DNA of 64,000 nucleotides from Ecdyonurus torrentis (taxonomy: Eukaryota > Arthropoda > Insecta > Ephemeroptera > Heptageniidae). How positions within the stretch are numbered: position 1 is the stretch's first letter; each line of letters begins with the position of its first letter. The notes beneath the pieces were generated by a model. That model saw nothing but the letters and a program-made list of their open reading frames with translations. It had not been told where the DNA came from and searched no databases. Shown here one piece after another: positions 33,649 to 45,359 of this stretch. The DNA is taken from assembly GCA_949318235.1 (NCBI GenBank), contig OX439131.1, positions 13,231,700-13,295,699 of the forward strand, given 5' to 3'. The position numbers and the translations under genes were made by a program.

Positions 33649-36600
33649 TATTTATTACTTTTATTTTATGAGAGAGCAAAAGTCTCAAAGTATCGAAAAA
33701 AAGTATCGAAATTCGACGATATTTTGCTGATATCGGTGACCGATACCGATATTCGATACTAAGTTTAAAAAAGGCCCCGATACGATACCGATACGATAAA
33801 AGTATCGGTATAGTATCGGATATCATATCGCAGTCGATACCGATACTCCATGACTGGTCCTAACAGACTATATCTCTGTGCTAGCACATTTTTTGTCAAA
33901 CCATAGGAACTATGGTAAGGCCTTTGCTTGTTTCCTATATCCTTTTCATTTATATTATCAACCTAATCATGATGGTTTATTTACCTTAATTTTGTTTATT
34001 TTTATTAACATATTTTATATCAGATGCAATGGTTTTTCCTCATTTATACTTAAAATGATATTTGCATGTTATTGCAGTGCAGCAGTGGTGTGTGGAGCAC
34101 AAGTTTGAGCTGGTGGAGCTAGATCCTGAACCATGTAGTGACCAGGAGGATGAGGATCTCCCAGGATTGGCTGTCACTACAGGGGTGAAGAGGATAGTGC
34201 AAGCGCTTCATGCTCACCTCTGGCCAAACATGGCAATGAAGGGTGAGAAAAAGAGCAGCTTATACTGTGATAGTTAAATAAAAATAATAATTGGCTTTTG
34301 TATTAGGTTTAGAGTGATGTACAGTATTATAGAGAAAATAAGTAATTCAGTGGTATAATTAAATTTTACGTTTACATTTTGTAGCTCGGGCTTCTCCTAA
34401 AACAAGTAAAAAAAAAAAAAAGTGCTTGATTATGGCAGGATAGTTTGTAATATGCACCCTCATTTCCAGTCTAAGTTAGTGTAACCATGATGTTATGAGT
34501 GTGGTTTATTAGGGAGAGGGGTAAAAAAAAATTAGCAGGAGCATGTGCAACAAAAATCAATGAACTTATGTAAGCGTGTAAGTGTATTGATTCTTACCCG
34601 TAGGAGTAAACGAACTACACTTTAAAAATTGTGCTCAAGGTAAACAATTTACACTTTAGAAATTCCAAGTTCACCCATTTAGTTCTCCCGTTAAACGTGT
34701 AGAATTGCCAAACAAAGATCGTTAATTTTGAGAGAAATTTATAAAGTGCAGTTTGTTCACTTCGACAAGTAAGCATTGATATGTATAGTCAGGGATAGAA
34801 GTGGTCAAGATCTTATGAGGGGACCTGTAAAAGTGAATTGTAGTAAGGAGCAGGAGGGTTCAAGGGGGGCTTCCAACTTCCTAGTTCCAACTTCTCCAAC
34901 TGAAGCTGAAAAATGTTAAAGTCTTGAAGTTTGTAACGAACTTTTCTTTTTTTCCCCTAAAAATATTTAGTCTCCTCCTATTTTTTCACTGTAATCTGGC
35001 AAAAATACTAAAAATTATAGAAAATAATCGAAGGGTTATCCGCGATAGTGTTGTCTAGAGGACATCCGAGCTATATCGGCGATGTATCGAGAAGATTTTA
35101 GTGTCTCAGGTGTGTCCGATAAAAGTCTAGGCCGACAATTTCACGCGAGGGGAGAAAAAATCAAGTGATCATCCGAGTGCACTTGCATCTGCGATGTATC
35201 CGATGATTGTCGGCTTACCACCCGGCTAGGGAACCGAGTCGACGGCGTATCTGCTAAATGTCGTGGTAAAATAATTTCTTCACTTCTATCAATTTCTTAT
35301 TATCTGAGAAGATCGTGTGATTATCCGCCTAAAGTCGTTTTTAAGCAGCAAAAAAGGGCACTATTGGACACATATCGCGGTGTTATCCGCTAATTGTCGA
35401 GAAATCGAGTCACTCGGGGTGCCTTTTGTGAGGGTCAACAGAGCAGAGCTCTCTGCGGAGGTTAAGGGGGCAGGGCCCCATTACCGCCAGAGGCGCGAAT
35501 TTTTGAAAAGAGCATGTTTTAAGCTTGTTTTACAAAACAAATTTGATTGGCATTTTTAAAAATGTTCTTATACAGTATTTTTATATTTTTGCATATCTGC
35601 ATCAGAAATAAACATGCATACCCGTAATTGAAAACTCGGTTTTTCATATCTCATGTACATCTGCAATATTTATAAAAACATTTTCTGAAAATTCATTTTT
35701 TCTTCTTATTGAAAGTTTTTTTATGCGTTTATTAAAATTGAATTAAATGAAAAGCATGAGAAACCGATACTTCCGTTACTTTTTTTAATTTTATTTTTAT
35801 TATTATTGTTTTGTTTTTTTGTTTTTTTAGTAAAGGACAACTTTAGTGTGTCTTAAAGTTCTAATTTTTGTTAATTTTCTTCACCTTTAACAATAAAGAT
35901 AGAAAATTTGATTTTGAATATCTGTTTTTTTTTTTTTTTTTTTTTTTTTGAATTTGCAAAATTGCACTCTGTGGGGAACCTTTTTGCAACTTTGTGTACC
36001 TTTGTTGCTAATAAACAGATTTTGATTCAGCGTTTGAAAAAACAATTCTAGCGCAGCACTAAAAGAAACTTGCTGAAAGAATTTTGAAAAATGAAGGTAC
36101 ACAGACATTAAAAGTAAATTTTCTTTCTTTTGTGTGAAAGGTAACAAATAAAAATAAATAATTAATACTAAATTAATTAATTTAGAGAAAGAAAAGGATA
36201 GGAGAAAACCAGCAAGGGCCTTACCATAGTGAAGAGAGTCCCATAGTTCGGTCTTGGAGTCGATTGCCGAAATATTTCCAATGTGTTAGTTATTTTATAT
36301 CTGTGCTAGCAAGATTTTCACCAAACTATGGGACTCTCTTCACTATGGTAAGGCCCTTGCTGGTTTTCTCCTATCCTTTTCTTTCAATTTATCATACCTA
36401 ACCGCGATGGTTTATTTTCCTTAATATACATATTAATTAATTTAGGGTATTTTTTGCACATGCCCAAAGACCATTCGTTATGCTATAAATTATAAATAAA
36501 ATATTTGATAGAGAGAGAGAGAGAGGTTAGAAAAAAATAGGAAATGGAAGATAGAAATGAGCTTAGACTGACAGGGTTGTTTGCATTTCAGTTCTTCCGA

Positions 36601-37856
36601 ATAGAGATGTCGTATTAGAGTTTTTATGCCACGCGACTATGAGCTCTATGAGAAGAACATGTAAGATTCAAGGTCGCATCACAAAAAAAACAAACTCTAT
36701 TACGACATTTCTATCCAGAAGACCTGATTTGTTATAATTGTCTGTTTTGATTGTTTCAGAGAGGAAGCAGCAAGTGTCTCCTGCAGTTCAAGCCTTGCTC
36801 AGTGAGGGAGACACTGCCTCTGCTTTGTGTGAAGGACTTGGATCTCTGAGTGTGGACACTGATGAACAGGAGGCTACTCGTCAAGACATGATGAATAGGA
36901 TAGGTCAGTTCAATTGCTACATTCTGCTTTATTGTGGATTCAGTCTCTGTTTCTTACCATGGGGTCTGGTCCGTAAGTCCTCATGAAAAACTTGGTACCG
37001 AGAAAGGGGGCGTAACTTACTTGTTTATCATAGAGAACTCGTGAGCCATGCCCCCTTTCTTGATACCGAGTTTTTCGTGAAACCTTGCGGAACAGATACC
37101 CAGGTTTTCTTAGCACTGCAAATTGTAGAATGAATAAAATCTTACTATTATAATGCTCAGGGTCGGATTGGGACGAAAAGGCGCACTCCGCGATACACTC
37201 ATAGGGGCGCTAACACCTAGATGGGGGGTCAGGGGGGCGAAGCCCCTTGCGGGGTTAAGGGGGGCAGAGCCCCCTTACCGCTGGAGGCGAATTTTTTTGG
37301 CAATCTTGTTTTTTTGACTCTATTTTTTAATTAAAATTTGGTAGTAAAATATAATAACATGTCTTTTTATTTTTATTGAGCAGGTCTGAAAAAAAAATGG
37401 GTTTAACAGACATTTAGGTGAATGGTACATCATATACATAAATGATGTAGTACTTATTTGATTAAAAATTTGTTAAGCAGTTTGGACGCCCCTGCATTTC
37501 TCTACTTGAGAGTGTAGATTTAATTTCTATCTTTGTTCTTACATTTCCATTTTTTTTTTTTTTTTTTTTTTTTTTGCGATTAATTTATCTCCTTTGAGAT
37601 ATTTAAATCTGTTTTGTACATCTGCGCAAAATGGCACAGCTTTGCAAATTGCAACAGCTCAAGTTCTTAGTTTTTTTTTTAAGGTACTACTTAGGGTATA
37701 GGAGTGTATTTTTTTAAAATTAAGTTCAGGCTGATGTACCCAAAATAGAAATCCAAAACATTCTATCTCAAAAACTTTCGTCACAACAGAGCGTTAAAGT
37801 TCGCAAAATGCCTCACCCCCTATGCTAACGAATGTATATTTAAACCCCGATTTTGA

Positions 37857-37891
<35 letters not shown>

Positions 37892-38681
37892 TTTTTTTTT
37901 TTTTGACCCGGAATTTTTTAAGCATGTTAAAAAAATTACTAGCTTGTTTTTCGTGTTGAATTTTAATTAAAAATGATTTTTCAGATATTTCTAGAACGAT
38001 TTTTTTGAGAAAAAAAATTATCGCAAATTGCCCATGTTAATTTGAATTTTTTCAAATATTAATTTTTTTTTCTCCGTAAATGTCTTGTAAAAATCGTTTA
38101 AAAAGTCAATTTCATTAAAACTTGATCTATAGAACACACTTGTATATTTTTGTTTATAATTAATTTGATCAAGAAAATTTTGGCCCTCGGTGAGCTTGAA
38201 GTTTGTGTGTTTTACGTGTTTAAGGCGGCGTAGCTCAACGACTTGTTACGCTATATAATTTGCGGATGATTTGATTTGAGTCGAAACTTTTTGGAGTATA
38301 GAGAATTGTTCCTTGGTTCATTATAAACCAAAAAATAGATATAAAATTGAATTTTACCACAACATCGCTACCCTAAAGTCTAAAGTAGTACCTTAACTAT
38401 AAGTAATTGACTCTACTAAAAATTATTTGAGATTGCTTAGCTCAAGCGCCCTATATGCCTAGAGTCGTTCAACACTTTTTTTAAAAAGTGTGAATCTGAT
38501 CACCGATCCGATCAAACGATCGTGATTTATCGAAAAAATATCGATCGACTACAACACTATGGAGTGTTGGGCGCCCCCTTTGTCGTAGTATCTCACGCGA
38601 AGAAAAAAAGCGCGAGATTTGCAAATTAAACAACAGTTTGAGATTTTGTTTGATTATATTTGGAACCTTTTAGCTTTCTAC

Positions 38682-38721
<40 letters not shown>

Positions 38722-39960
38722 CGAAAACGCCCCTTCGGGGCGCAGAGGGGCGCCAGCTCGGGGGGGCGCACTCCGCGATCGCGGAGTAGCTCTTATGGCC
38801 AATCCGACCCTGCTGTTCATATGAGAAAAAAAACAACACTGTGGTTAAATATGATGTTAAAATATACGAGACAAATAGTATGTAGAATAGAGCACATTAG
38901 ATTGAAAAGTAATGAAACACACAAAAATGTGATTCCAAGTCACATTATCAAAGTAAATAAGAGAATTTTTGTTTTTCATTAATTTTTTTAATTTACCGTG
39001 CTCTAATCTTTATAAATTATGTCATGTTAGTTTATTATTTTTCTAACATGAAATCTTACTTTTAAATCTACCTTGGAGCACATATATAGGGTGTATCCGC
39101 ATGACATCATATTTAATGTGCTTGGACGCCATACTGGAGTAGTGCATAACATTGCTGAGCACAGAGGACAAACTTCATGTACGACAATTTTATTTGGGAA
39201 ATCAGTTACTTTTTTGTTATTGTTATTTTTCTCACATACTTGAGATCCAGTACTAATTCAACATATTTACAGCATCAATGCTCTCAAAAATGTTTCATAG
39301 TATTTTTAAACTAGCAAAATGAGTTATTTTCCTATGCCGCCCATGTAAATGAATTATCCAACATGGCATAGACTTAAACATGAATGCATAGACCCTGTAG
39401 ATTGGTTTCATTCATGTTAAAGTCGATGTCATAACTGAGTACTAAATAACATTGGCTGGTATAGGAAAATGGCACATTTTGCCAGTTTAAAAATACTTCA
39501 CAATTTTTTTGAGAGCATTAATGCTGTTGACAGGTTGAATTAGTACCTCAAGTATGGAAGACAAATAATAATGTCCAAAAAATAGCTAATTTTCCAAAGA
39601 AAATACATAGCAAAAAACTATGTTTGTCCTATGCTGAGCAATGTTATTCATTGCTCAAGAAGAGCATCGAAAAGCACTCAGAATGACATCATGCGTACAC
39701 ACCTTATAGGTGTAAATGCTGTTCATAAACCCTGTTTTCTGCTATTAAAATTATGATAAACCTATTATTATACAAATAGATTGCGCATTTTCTGGTGCAA
39801 GAAAATGCGCATTCCATTTGATTACCATAGCTGATCATCATTTTAGGGGCAAAGAACAGGTTTTACGTCTACAAACAGCATTACTATTGATTGTAAAGGT
39901 AGTTTGTAAAAACAGGCAATTTTGATTTGATTTTGATTTTTTTTGCAGTATAGGCCTATA

Positions 39961-40026
<66 letters not shown>

Positions 40027-40582
40027 AAAAAAAACAGGGCACTTTGCAAAATTTCAACAGTTTTTTTCTCCCTTATCTATCCTGTTTTGAAATTTTTGTA
40101 TTTTTGTTATAGGTAGCTGTTGCCATAGACTTTTAAATGACATAAACTGACACAATGTAAAAGTAGAGGGCCAACTTTTGAATTTTTTGAGATGAACCTT
40201 CTAAAAACAACTCACTTATCATGGTACATCAAAGCTCTCTTGTTTCCTTATTTCCTCACTGCAGTGTTTTCCTTGTTTCTTATTCCCAACTATAGATGTA
40301 AACCTAAAAATTCCAACAGGGAAATAATTTATTTTGTTCTGTCCGTCAGATGAGTTGCTAGGAGCTGCAGATATGAACACAGGAGAGCCTGGAGCGGGTC
40401 CAGAGGCAGAGTTTGGTGCATTGCTTGCTAGACTTGGAGAAGTAAAAGCCCAAGTAGCGTCAATGCCCACAGAGGAGAGACGTGTATGTGCAGAACAAGT
40501 TGTCATGGCATTCTGGCGAGCTATTGGAGGTGACGAGGATGAACTAGAAGGTCTTAGTGACGGGGAGGAGCATAATACTTGA
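30794..40582 (+). CDS. AAGAB: Alpha- and gamma-adaptin-binding protein p34, six exons
   Basis: Exons 30794-30860, 31035-31225, 31876-31984, 34078-34242, 36760-36903 and 40350-40582 have GT-AG borders and matching phases. They give 302 aa (human about 315). Exon 2 carries YPWRIDTKYYTADIHLC, matching the human YPW-ID-KYY-ADI-LC block of the N-terminal GTPase-like fold. Exon 4 carries WCVEHKFELVELDPE and the TGVKRIVQALHAHLW block. The last exon carries the C-terminal helical domain ending AFWRAIGGDEDELEGL-SDGEEH, nearly identical to the human end. AAGAB is a cytosolic chaperone that binds alpha and gamma adaptins and promotes AP-1 and AP-2 clathrin-adaptor assembly (family knowledge). Introns 3, 4 and 5 hold transposable elements. 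The middle linker (exon 5) is shorter and more diverged than in human. Confidence 0.93.
31512..31600. mobile_element. Partial MITE, family A, in AAGAB intron 2
   Basis: Begins TAATGCTGTTCTTAAACCCTG, matching the copies at 575 and 39715. The right end is not evident, so it is truncated or decayed. Confidence 0.5.
32380..33978. mobile_element. Palindromic MITE, family B, interrupted by a hAT-like element
   Basis: The left part (32380-32544) pairs with the right part (33857-33978), reading AAACCATTGCAGTTAG and GGAAAGGAT-GGATACCAGCAAGG against their complements. The same family occurs intact at 36186-36390. The 1.3 kb hAT-like element sits in its loop. It lies in AAGAB intron 3. Confidence 0.65.
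32545..33856. mobile_element. 1.3 kb hAT-like non-autonomous element rich in GATACCGATA
   Basis: The ends are CAGTCATGGAGTCGATACCGA (left) and, read inverted, CAGTCATGGAGTATCGGTATCGA (right). A perfect 8-bp target duplication GTCCTAAC lies at 32537-32544 and 33857-33864. CAG ends and an 8-bp duplication fit hAT. Both subterminal regions (about 32560-32700 and 33690-33845) are packed with GATACCGATA or TATCGGTATC repeats, probably transposase-binding repeats. Frames over this region are repeat translations, not genes. Confidence 0.88.
34789..35570. repeat. Repeat-derived sequence in AAGAB intron 4
   Basis: The stretch at about 35450-35500 (GGTTAAGGGGGCAGGGCCCC, then ACCGCCAGAGGCG) is related to the left part of the element at 37158-38812. 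Upstream, about 35030-35400 repeats TATCCG and GATGTATC words several times. Element boundaries were not resolved. The 80-codon frame at 35317-35559 lies wholly inside this repeat. Confidence 0.4.
36186..36390. mobile_element. Palindromic MITE, family B, in AAGAB intron 4
   Basis: Arms of about 60 bp start AAAGAAAAGGATAGGAGAAAA and continue through CCAGCAAGGGCCTTACCATA; the right arm is the near-perfect complement ending about 36389. A second copy is at 32380-33978. The sequence just inside the left arm, CTTGGAGTCGATTGCCGAAA, resembles the end of the GATACCGATA hAT-like element. Confidence 0.75.
37158..38812. mobile_element. 1.66 kb inverted-repeat element in AAGAB intron 5
   Basis: The left end is CAGGGTCGGATTGGGACGAAA. 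The right end, read inverted, is CAGGGTCGGATTGGCCATAAG. Just inside both ends is GGCGCACTCCGCGAT (37182 and 38766). The right subterminal region also has the palindrome CTCCGCGATCGCGGAG. Only a possible 2-3 bp target duplication (CT or GCT) is visible. No transposase; a (TC)n/T-run block lies at 37856-37903. Confidence 0.7.
39089..39395. mobile_element. MITE, family C, copy 1 (AAGAB intron 5)
   Basis: Starts GGGTGTATCCGCATGACATCAT and ends with the inverse of the family's other terminus (AACATGAATGCATAGACCC). The interior carries the CCATACTGGAGTAGTGCATAACATTGCTGAGC block also found near 58150 in copy 3. Confidence 0.7.
39396..39704. mobile_element. MITE, family C, copy 2, inverted against copy 1
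   Basis: Begins near TTTCATTCATGTTAAAGTCGATG and ends near TGACATCATGCGTACACACC. It abuts copy 1 in the opposite orientation, so the two form a 0.6 kb inverted pair. Confidence 0.7.
39715..39882. mobile_element. MITE, family A, copy 3 (AAGAB intron 5)
   Basis: Begins AATGCTGTTCATAAACCCTG and ends AACAGCATTA. It contains AAAATGCGCATTCCATTTGA as in the 575-686 copy. It starts ten bases after the family C copy ends. Confidence 0.7.
39962..40034. repeat. (GA)n microsatellite with A-run
   Basis: About 29 GA units followed by 14 A residues, in AAGAB intron 5. Confidence 0.95.
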
Positions 40583-41262
40583 TCTCATTTTATGTAGTAA
40601 AGGATTACTTTGGCATTTGTATATTTATGAATTTTTTGTATATTATTAATTTTATTTATTTTTCTGCTGAGAAATAATCAATGTTTACTGAAACAAATAT
40701 TTTTATTTTTTTTATATAATCCTAATTCCCACTATATATTTCAAAAACGTGCATATATATTATATAGCCTATAACCTGTATTTAGTTAATTTCTGTTCAT
40801 ATTATTAAATTTATACAGCATTATTATTATTTCTTGGGATTATATTGTGTGGAGAGGATAGCTCTTCAAGTTTACACAAAGCTTTATAATTGTATCTCGA
40901 GTTCGGATCGAGTTTGTGGTGGAAAAAAATATTTTTAAATTTAGCGCTTCTGCCATTTTCGTATGTTATTTGTTCATTGACCCATTTCTGAGTCATCAGC
41001 CAATCAGATCATTGCTCAACTTGCAGTAAGCTTGAGAGAATGGTGAAGCACGGATTTACACGTTCAATGTTTCAGCGTAGATTTTGTGTAAAATATTTGG
41101 TTTTAGAAGATTCAAATAGTGTTATTTATTGTGCTCCTTCTTGTGAAATTACTGCTGATTTAGGAGTGACTATTTTTTGATCTCTAGTGGCCCGTAATCT
41201 TGCATATTTCTGTGAAATACAGCAGACAGTTTTTGGCACGTGAAAAGGTCGTTTGCTGCAAT
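40583..41262. other. AAGAB-EIF3J intergenic region
   Basis: 680 bp holding the AAGAB 3' UTR and the EIF3J promoter and 5' UTR. No TATA box, clear polyadenylation signal or extra gene was recognised. Confidence 0.4.
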
Positions 41263-42660
41263 ATGGAAGAGGAATGGGGTTAGTTTTTTTGTAATATATT
41301 TTCCTCTTTGTGAGCTTTCAGGGTATGTTGTTTTTTTTTACTTCAGATGCTGAAGGTTTTGAGCCAAAAGCGGTGAAAGTGGCGAGCAAATGGGACGACG
41401 AAGACGTTGACGACGATGTAAAGGTATAGTATGAGTTTCGTATTATAAAATGTTACACGTGTGCGCGGAATCCAATCAATACCATCGCTATTGCGTCTAC
41501 AATCATCTAGAACCTTACCCAACTGCCTGTATATGTTTGCAAATTATGACGCAATATGTTTGTACAATATTAAGATATTAAAATCACCCACATAGAAAAT
41601 TTTTTATTCTATTTAAATTTCTTTTATTATTAAGGATAACTGGGAAGACGAGGATGAAGAACAAGAAAAGAAAGACATAGAAAAACAGGAGGAAAGTCAA
41701 GTTTCCTCACAACCTTCTAAAAAGACCAAAAAGAACCTAACTCGAAAGATTGAAGAAAAGGAGGTATGTATCATATGGTAAAAATTAAAAGGCTTATCAT
41801 CATGTGCTGAAAACATAATGTGTGTGTACTGGTATGTAGTACTGACCTAACCTAATAAATTTTATTTAGCGTGAGGAGCAAAAGGCCCGTGAAGAGGCGT
41901 TGGCTCGTAAGCAAATGACTCCTGAAGAAAAGTTAGCTGAGAAACTGAGGCAACAGCAACTTGAAGAAGAAGCCGATCTTAAAGCAGCCATGGATACATT
42001 TGGTGAGTCAGCATAATTTTCAAAATACATATGCCAGTTTTTTTCCCCACTAGAACTTTTTTTTTCCTTCAAATTTCTGCCCAAAAAAAGGAATGTATAA
42101 TTATTACAGTATGTTTTGTTGATTTCAGGAATAGGAGTACCGGTAGGTGAAGCTAGCACAGGATCAGGTTTAGATGCAATGGTTCCCACCACGCAAGAAG
42201 AATTTGAGGAGTTTGGAAAGTTATTGGCAAAGAAAATTTCTGAATTTGCATCCTCTCAACACTTCCCTGTTTTTGTTGAAGATGTTGTCCGCAACGTATG
42301 CGTAAATTGTAAGTAACCTTTTTTTTTTTTTTTTTAATCAATATGAAACTGAGAGTGTGACTGTTTCACCTACTTATGTGCCGTGTGATTGTTTCAGTGT
42401 CATCTGCAGACTTAAAGAAATTGAAGAATACAATTGAAAACCTTCATTTAGAGAAGACCAAGATTGAGAAAGGTGACAAAGCTAAGAAGAACAAAGGAAA
42501 AGGAAAGGCTAAACTTAGGATTGAAGGAGATTCTGTAAGTATACATAAATACGTTTTAGTGAAAGAAAATAACTCGAATCTTTAATTTTTTACTTTCTAG
42601 GCAATGGTCAACGAGTACTCAGCTTATGGAGATATGGATGACTTTGATGAATTTATGTAA
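41263..42660 (+). CDS. EIF3J: Eukaryotic translation initiation factor 3 subunit J, seven exons
   Basis: Exons 41263-41278, 41347-41423, 41635-41763, 41870-42002, 42129-42308, 42398-42534 and 42601-42660 all join in phase to 243 aa (human 258). The N-terminus is acidic, with the conserved SKWDDEDVDDDVKDNWED block. A charged coiled coil follows (RKIEEKEREEQKAREEALARK, then LTPEEKL-like MTPEEKLAEKLRQQQ). Then come the DLKAAMDTFG block and the conserved EEFEEFGKLLAKKISEF helix. The C-terminus ends with a lysine-rich stretch and the invariant YSAYGDMDDFDEFM. eIF3j is a loosely attached eIF3 subunit that binds the 40S decoding centre and aids mRNA recruitment and recycling (family knowledge). The first coding exon is only 16 nt. 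AATAAA signals at 43106-43118 mark the likely 3' end. Confidence 0.95.
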
Positions 42661-44231
42661 AACCATCAAACCAAACAATATACTGTCACTACTGTTAAGT
42701 TTTTAACTATACGTCATTTTGAACAGTTATATTTTGTTCCGTCTTTTTTTGCTTCAGTTATTTGTTAAGCTTATATAATAATTACCCCTTCCCTCCTTAC
42801 TCAATGGTGTTCTAGTGCATACAAATATTTTGTGTGAAAGACACGCAAGCAACGGTGATGGACTGTTGTGAAGCTATTGTGTACCAGTGACTTAAGTTTT
42901 ATTTTTTAATATAAAAAAATTAATGTTTAAGAAGTTTTAATTATTGTACAATGCATGATTCAAAATTAAGTTTAGTTTGTAAAATTATTACTATTATTAT
43001 TTTGAAATTTTTGTTGTTGAGGTTTTGATGGAATATAAGACAATTAAAAATGTCATGTATTTACTTGATATATTGTAGTATAAATGAAAATTCTACATAG
43101 GTTATAATAAAAAATAAAAAAATTATTGTGACTTTTTTCCTTGTTGTAAGCTTTCTCTCTTATATGTTGTTAACTGGTATTATCGGAAAGGGAGTGAAGG
43201 TTTGATATAGGGCTGGCAATTGGTCAAATAATAAATCTATTAATTGGACAAAGAGAAAGTTCTGTGTATTTCTTATGTACCTTGACTAGAATAAATTGTT
43301 GTAATGAGACGAGTACTAACGAAAATTGCAAGTCTGGTAATCTTGTACCGTCATAAACAAATCATAGACTTCATTGATTAAAAAAGTACTTTTTGTTCCT
43401 AATAAGGGAGATTGGGAGACAGAAGTGATCAAAGTGATAGTACAGTATTTAAAAATTATAAATTTGAAAAAAAAAAAAAAAAAAAAAAACTTTAAAACTA
43501 CAACTTTTTTTTTTATATAGGCCTATATATTGATAGTATGCAATACCAAAATAATAACAAAAAAGTTGTAATGTAATCTAATTAAAAAAACTTTTGACAT
43601 TGCGATACTTGATTTATACGTAAAAGATTTGATAAAGAAATGCTATCTCCCTTCCCATTCTCTTCCCCCCATATTTTTAAAGAAGATTGGGAAAAGTTTA
43701 AATATAAAATTTTAACTTATCATTAAATTGAAAGCCGTTTTTTTCTTCGTTCTTTTAAATTTGTTTATTTTAACTTCAAATAATTTAATGTTAATTAGCC
43801 CTTGAAAAAAATAATAAAAGGCACACTTTTTTTTGTGTGTTTTAATTATTAATATTATTTTTAATGTAATAGCTTTGTATATTTTTTAACCTTTATTTTA
43901 TTACCTTTATTTAAAAATTATACCCAAAAGTTAATTTGTTGTACTCCTATTCTCATCTACCATGAAATTAAAAAAATAAACGATTCAGTCCAGCACGCTA
44001 AAAGTATTGATTACTAAAGTAAAGGAACAACCGTTTTGACACCGACTATGAGTGATTTCAGTCACTTCAGCTTCTGTTTCTACTTACTATGCATGCACAG
44101 TACGTCAAAACGGAAGCGAAAGTGAAATTGCTTAAAAGTCAGCCTGAAAACAGTGGTTCCTTTATTAGTCAATACCGTTCAGCCATTTAGTCCCGCCTTG
44201 ATAAAAGTTATTTTATGGATCTAAACTGACA

Positions 44232-44298
44232 AATAGCCAAGTTCTTATATCAGGATTATGTAATTTCTGCTGACTGTCAATCCAAATCACTTCTGCAC
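44232..44298 (+). repeat. 67-bp direct repeat, copy 1
   Basis: AATAGCCAAGTTCTTATATC to CAAATCACTTCTGCAC, nearly identical to 45291-45359 in the same orientation. The origin is unknown. Confidence 0.8.
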
Positions 44299-44974
44299 TA
44301 TGTTCCCTTGCTGATTCCTTTTTTTTTTCTTCTTCTTCTTCTTCTTCTTACTTTACCACAAATTTAACCTGATTGCTCATTGGAATGACACATAAAGAGA
44401 AAGAAGATAGTCTTTTAGACCTATGACATCAGCTAATCCAGTAAAGACAGAAAGGATGTTTGGGAGAGGAATATAAAAGGAGAACTGGGATTAGGAACCT
44501 GAGAACCTAAGGTAACCTGTCTGTATAGCCTGAGGAAAAAAAAAAAAAAAAAAAAAAAAGGCTGCCCTGGTATTTACCTGGAATGAAAAATCACAAAAGG
44601 AAACTGCAGAAAGCTTCCCTCCTCAGCAGCCAATGACGATATTCTTAATTTTATAATAAATAGCCCACGACTTAAAAAGTTCAAAACTCTGAAAATCTTC
44701 TTGTCTGTGGAATTGCAATGTGCATAGTTGATAACTTTTGTAGCTATTTTGCATAAATACTTTTTCTTAGCTATTTCACATAATTGGCCTAATAGCAATA
44801 GAATATAATAATATACAATAAAAGTGCAATAAATTTTAATGCATGCAAAATCAATGCTTATTATGGTAACTGCATACAATATACGATTATATTGAGTGAG
44901 AATATTGCATAGTTTGAACTTAACACAGGCCATACTGGCCATATGCATTCTTGCATAAAAAAAAAAAAAAAAAT

Positions 44975-45084
44975 GTTGTACACTTCCCAAATAAATGTGA
45001 CCAAAGCGTTAATCTCTCCAAATGTTAAATATATGGGGAAACTTTAACACAAGCGGTCAGATTTATTCGGGAGGAGTGTACAAC
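44975..45084. mobile_element. 110-bp hairpin MITE
   Basis: Starts GTTGTACACTTCCCAAATAAA and ends with the complement (TTTATTCGGGAGGAGTGTACAAC with mismatches). Target duplication not resolved. Confidence 0.6.
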
Positions 45085-45290
45085 TCGGATTGCTTTTCAC
45101 ATCATTTAAATTCTGTAGATATTTCTCCAATTTATTAATTTTGAGAAAAACATTAATAATTTTAAATAATAAAAAAATGTTGATCGAGTGAATAGGTATT
45201 ATATTATGTATGGCTCTCTCTGTATGGGTTTTGTACCCAATATTTATTGCATTGGCAGTAATTTTAAAATGTTAAAGAGGTGATCAGGTG

Positions 45291-45359
45291 AATAGTCAAG
45301 TTCTTATATCGGGATTATTTAATTTCTGCTGACTATGTCAATCCAAATCACTTCTGCAC
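45291..45359 (+). repeat. 69-bp direct repeat, copy 2
   Basis: Partner of 44232-44298, about 1.06 kb downstream; differs by a few substitutions and a 2-base insertion. Confidence 0.8.
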
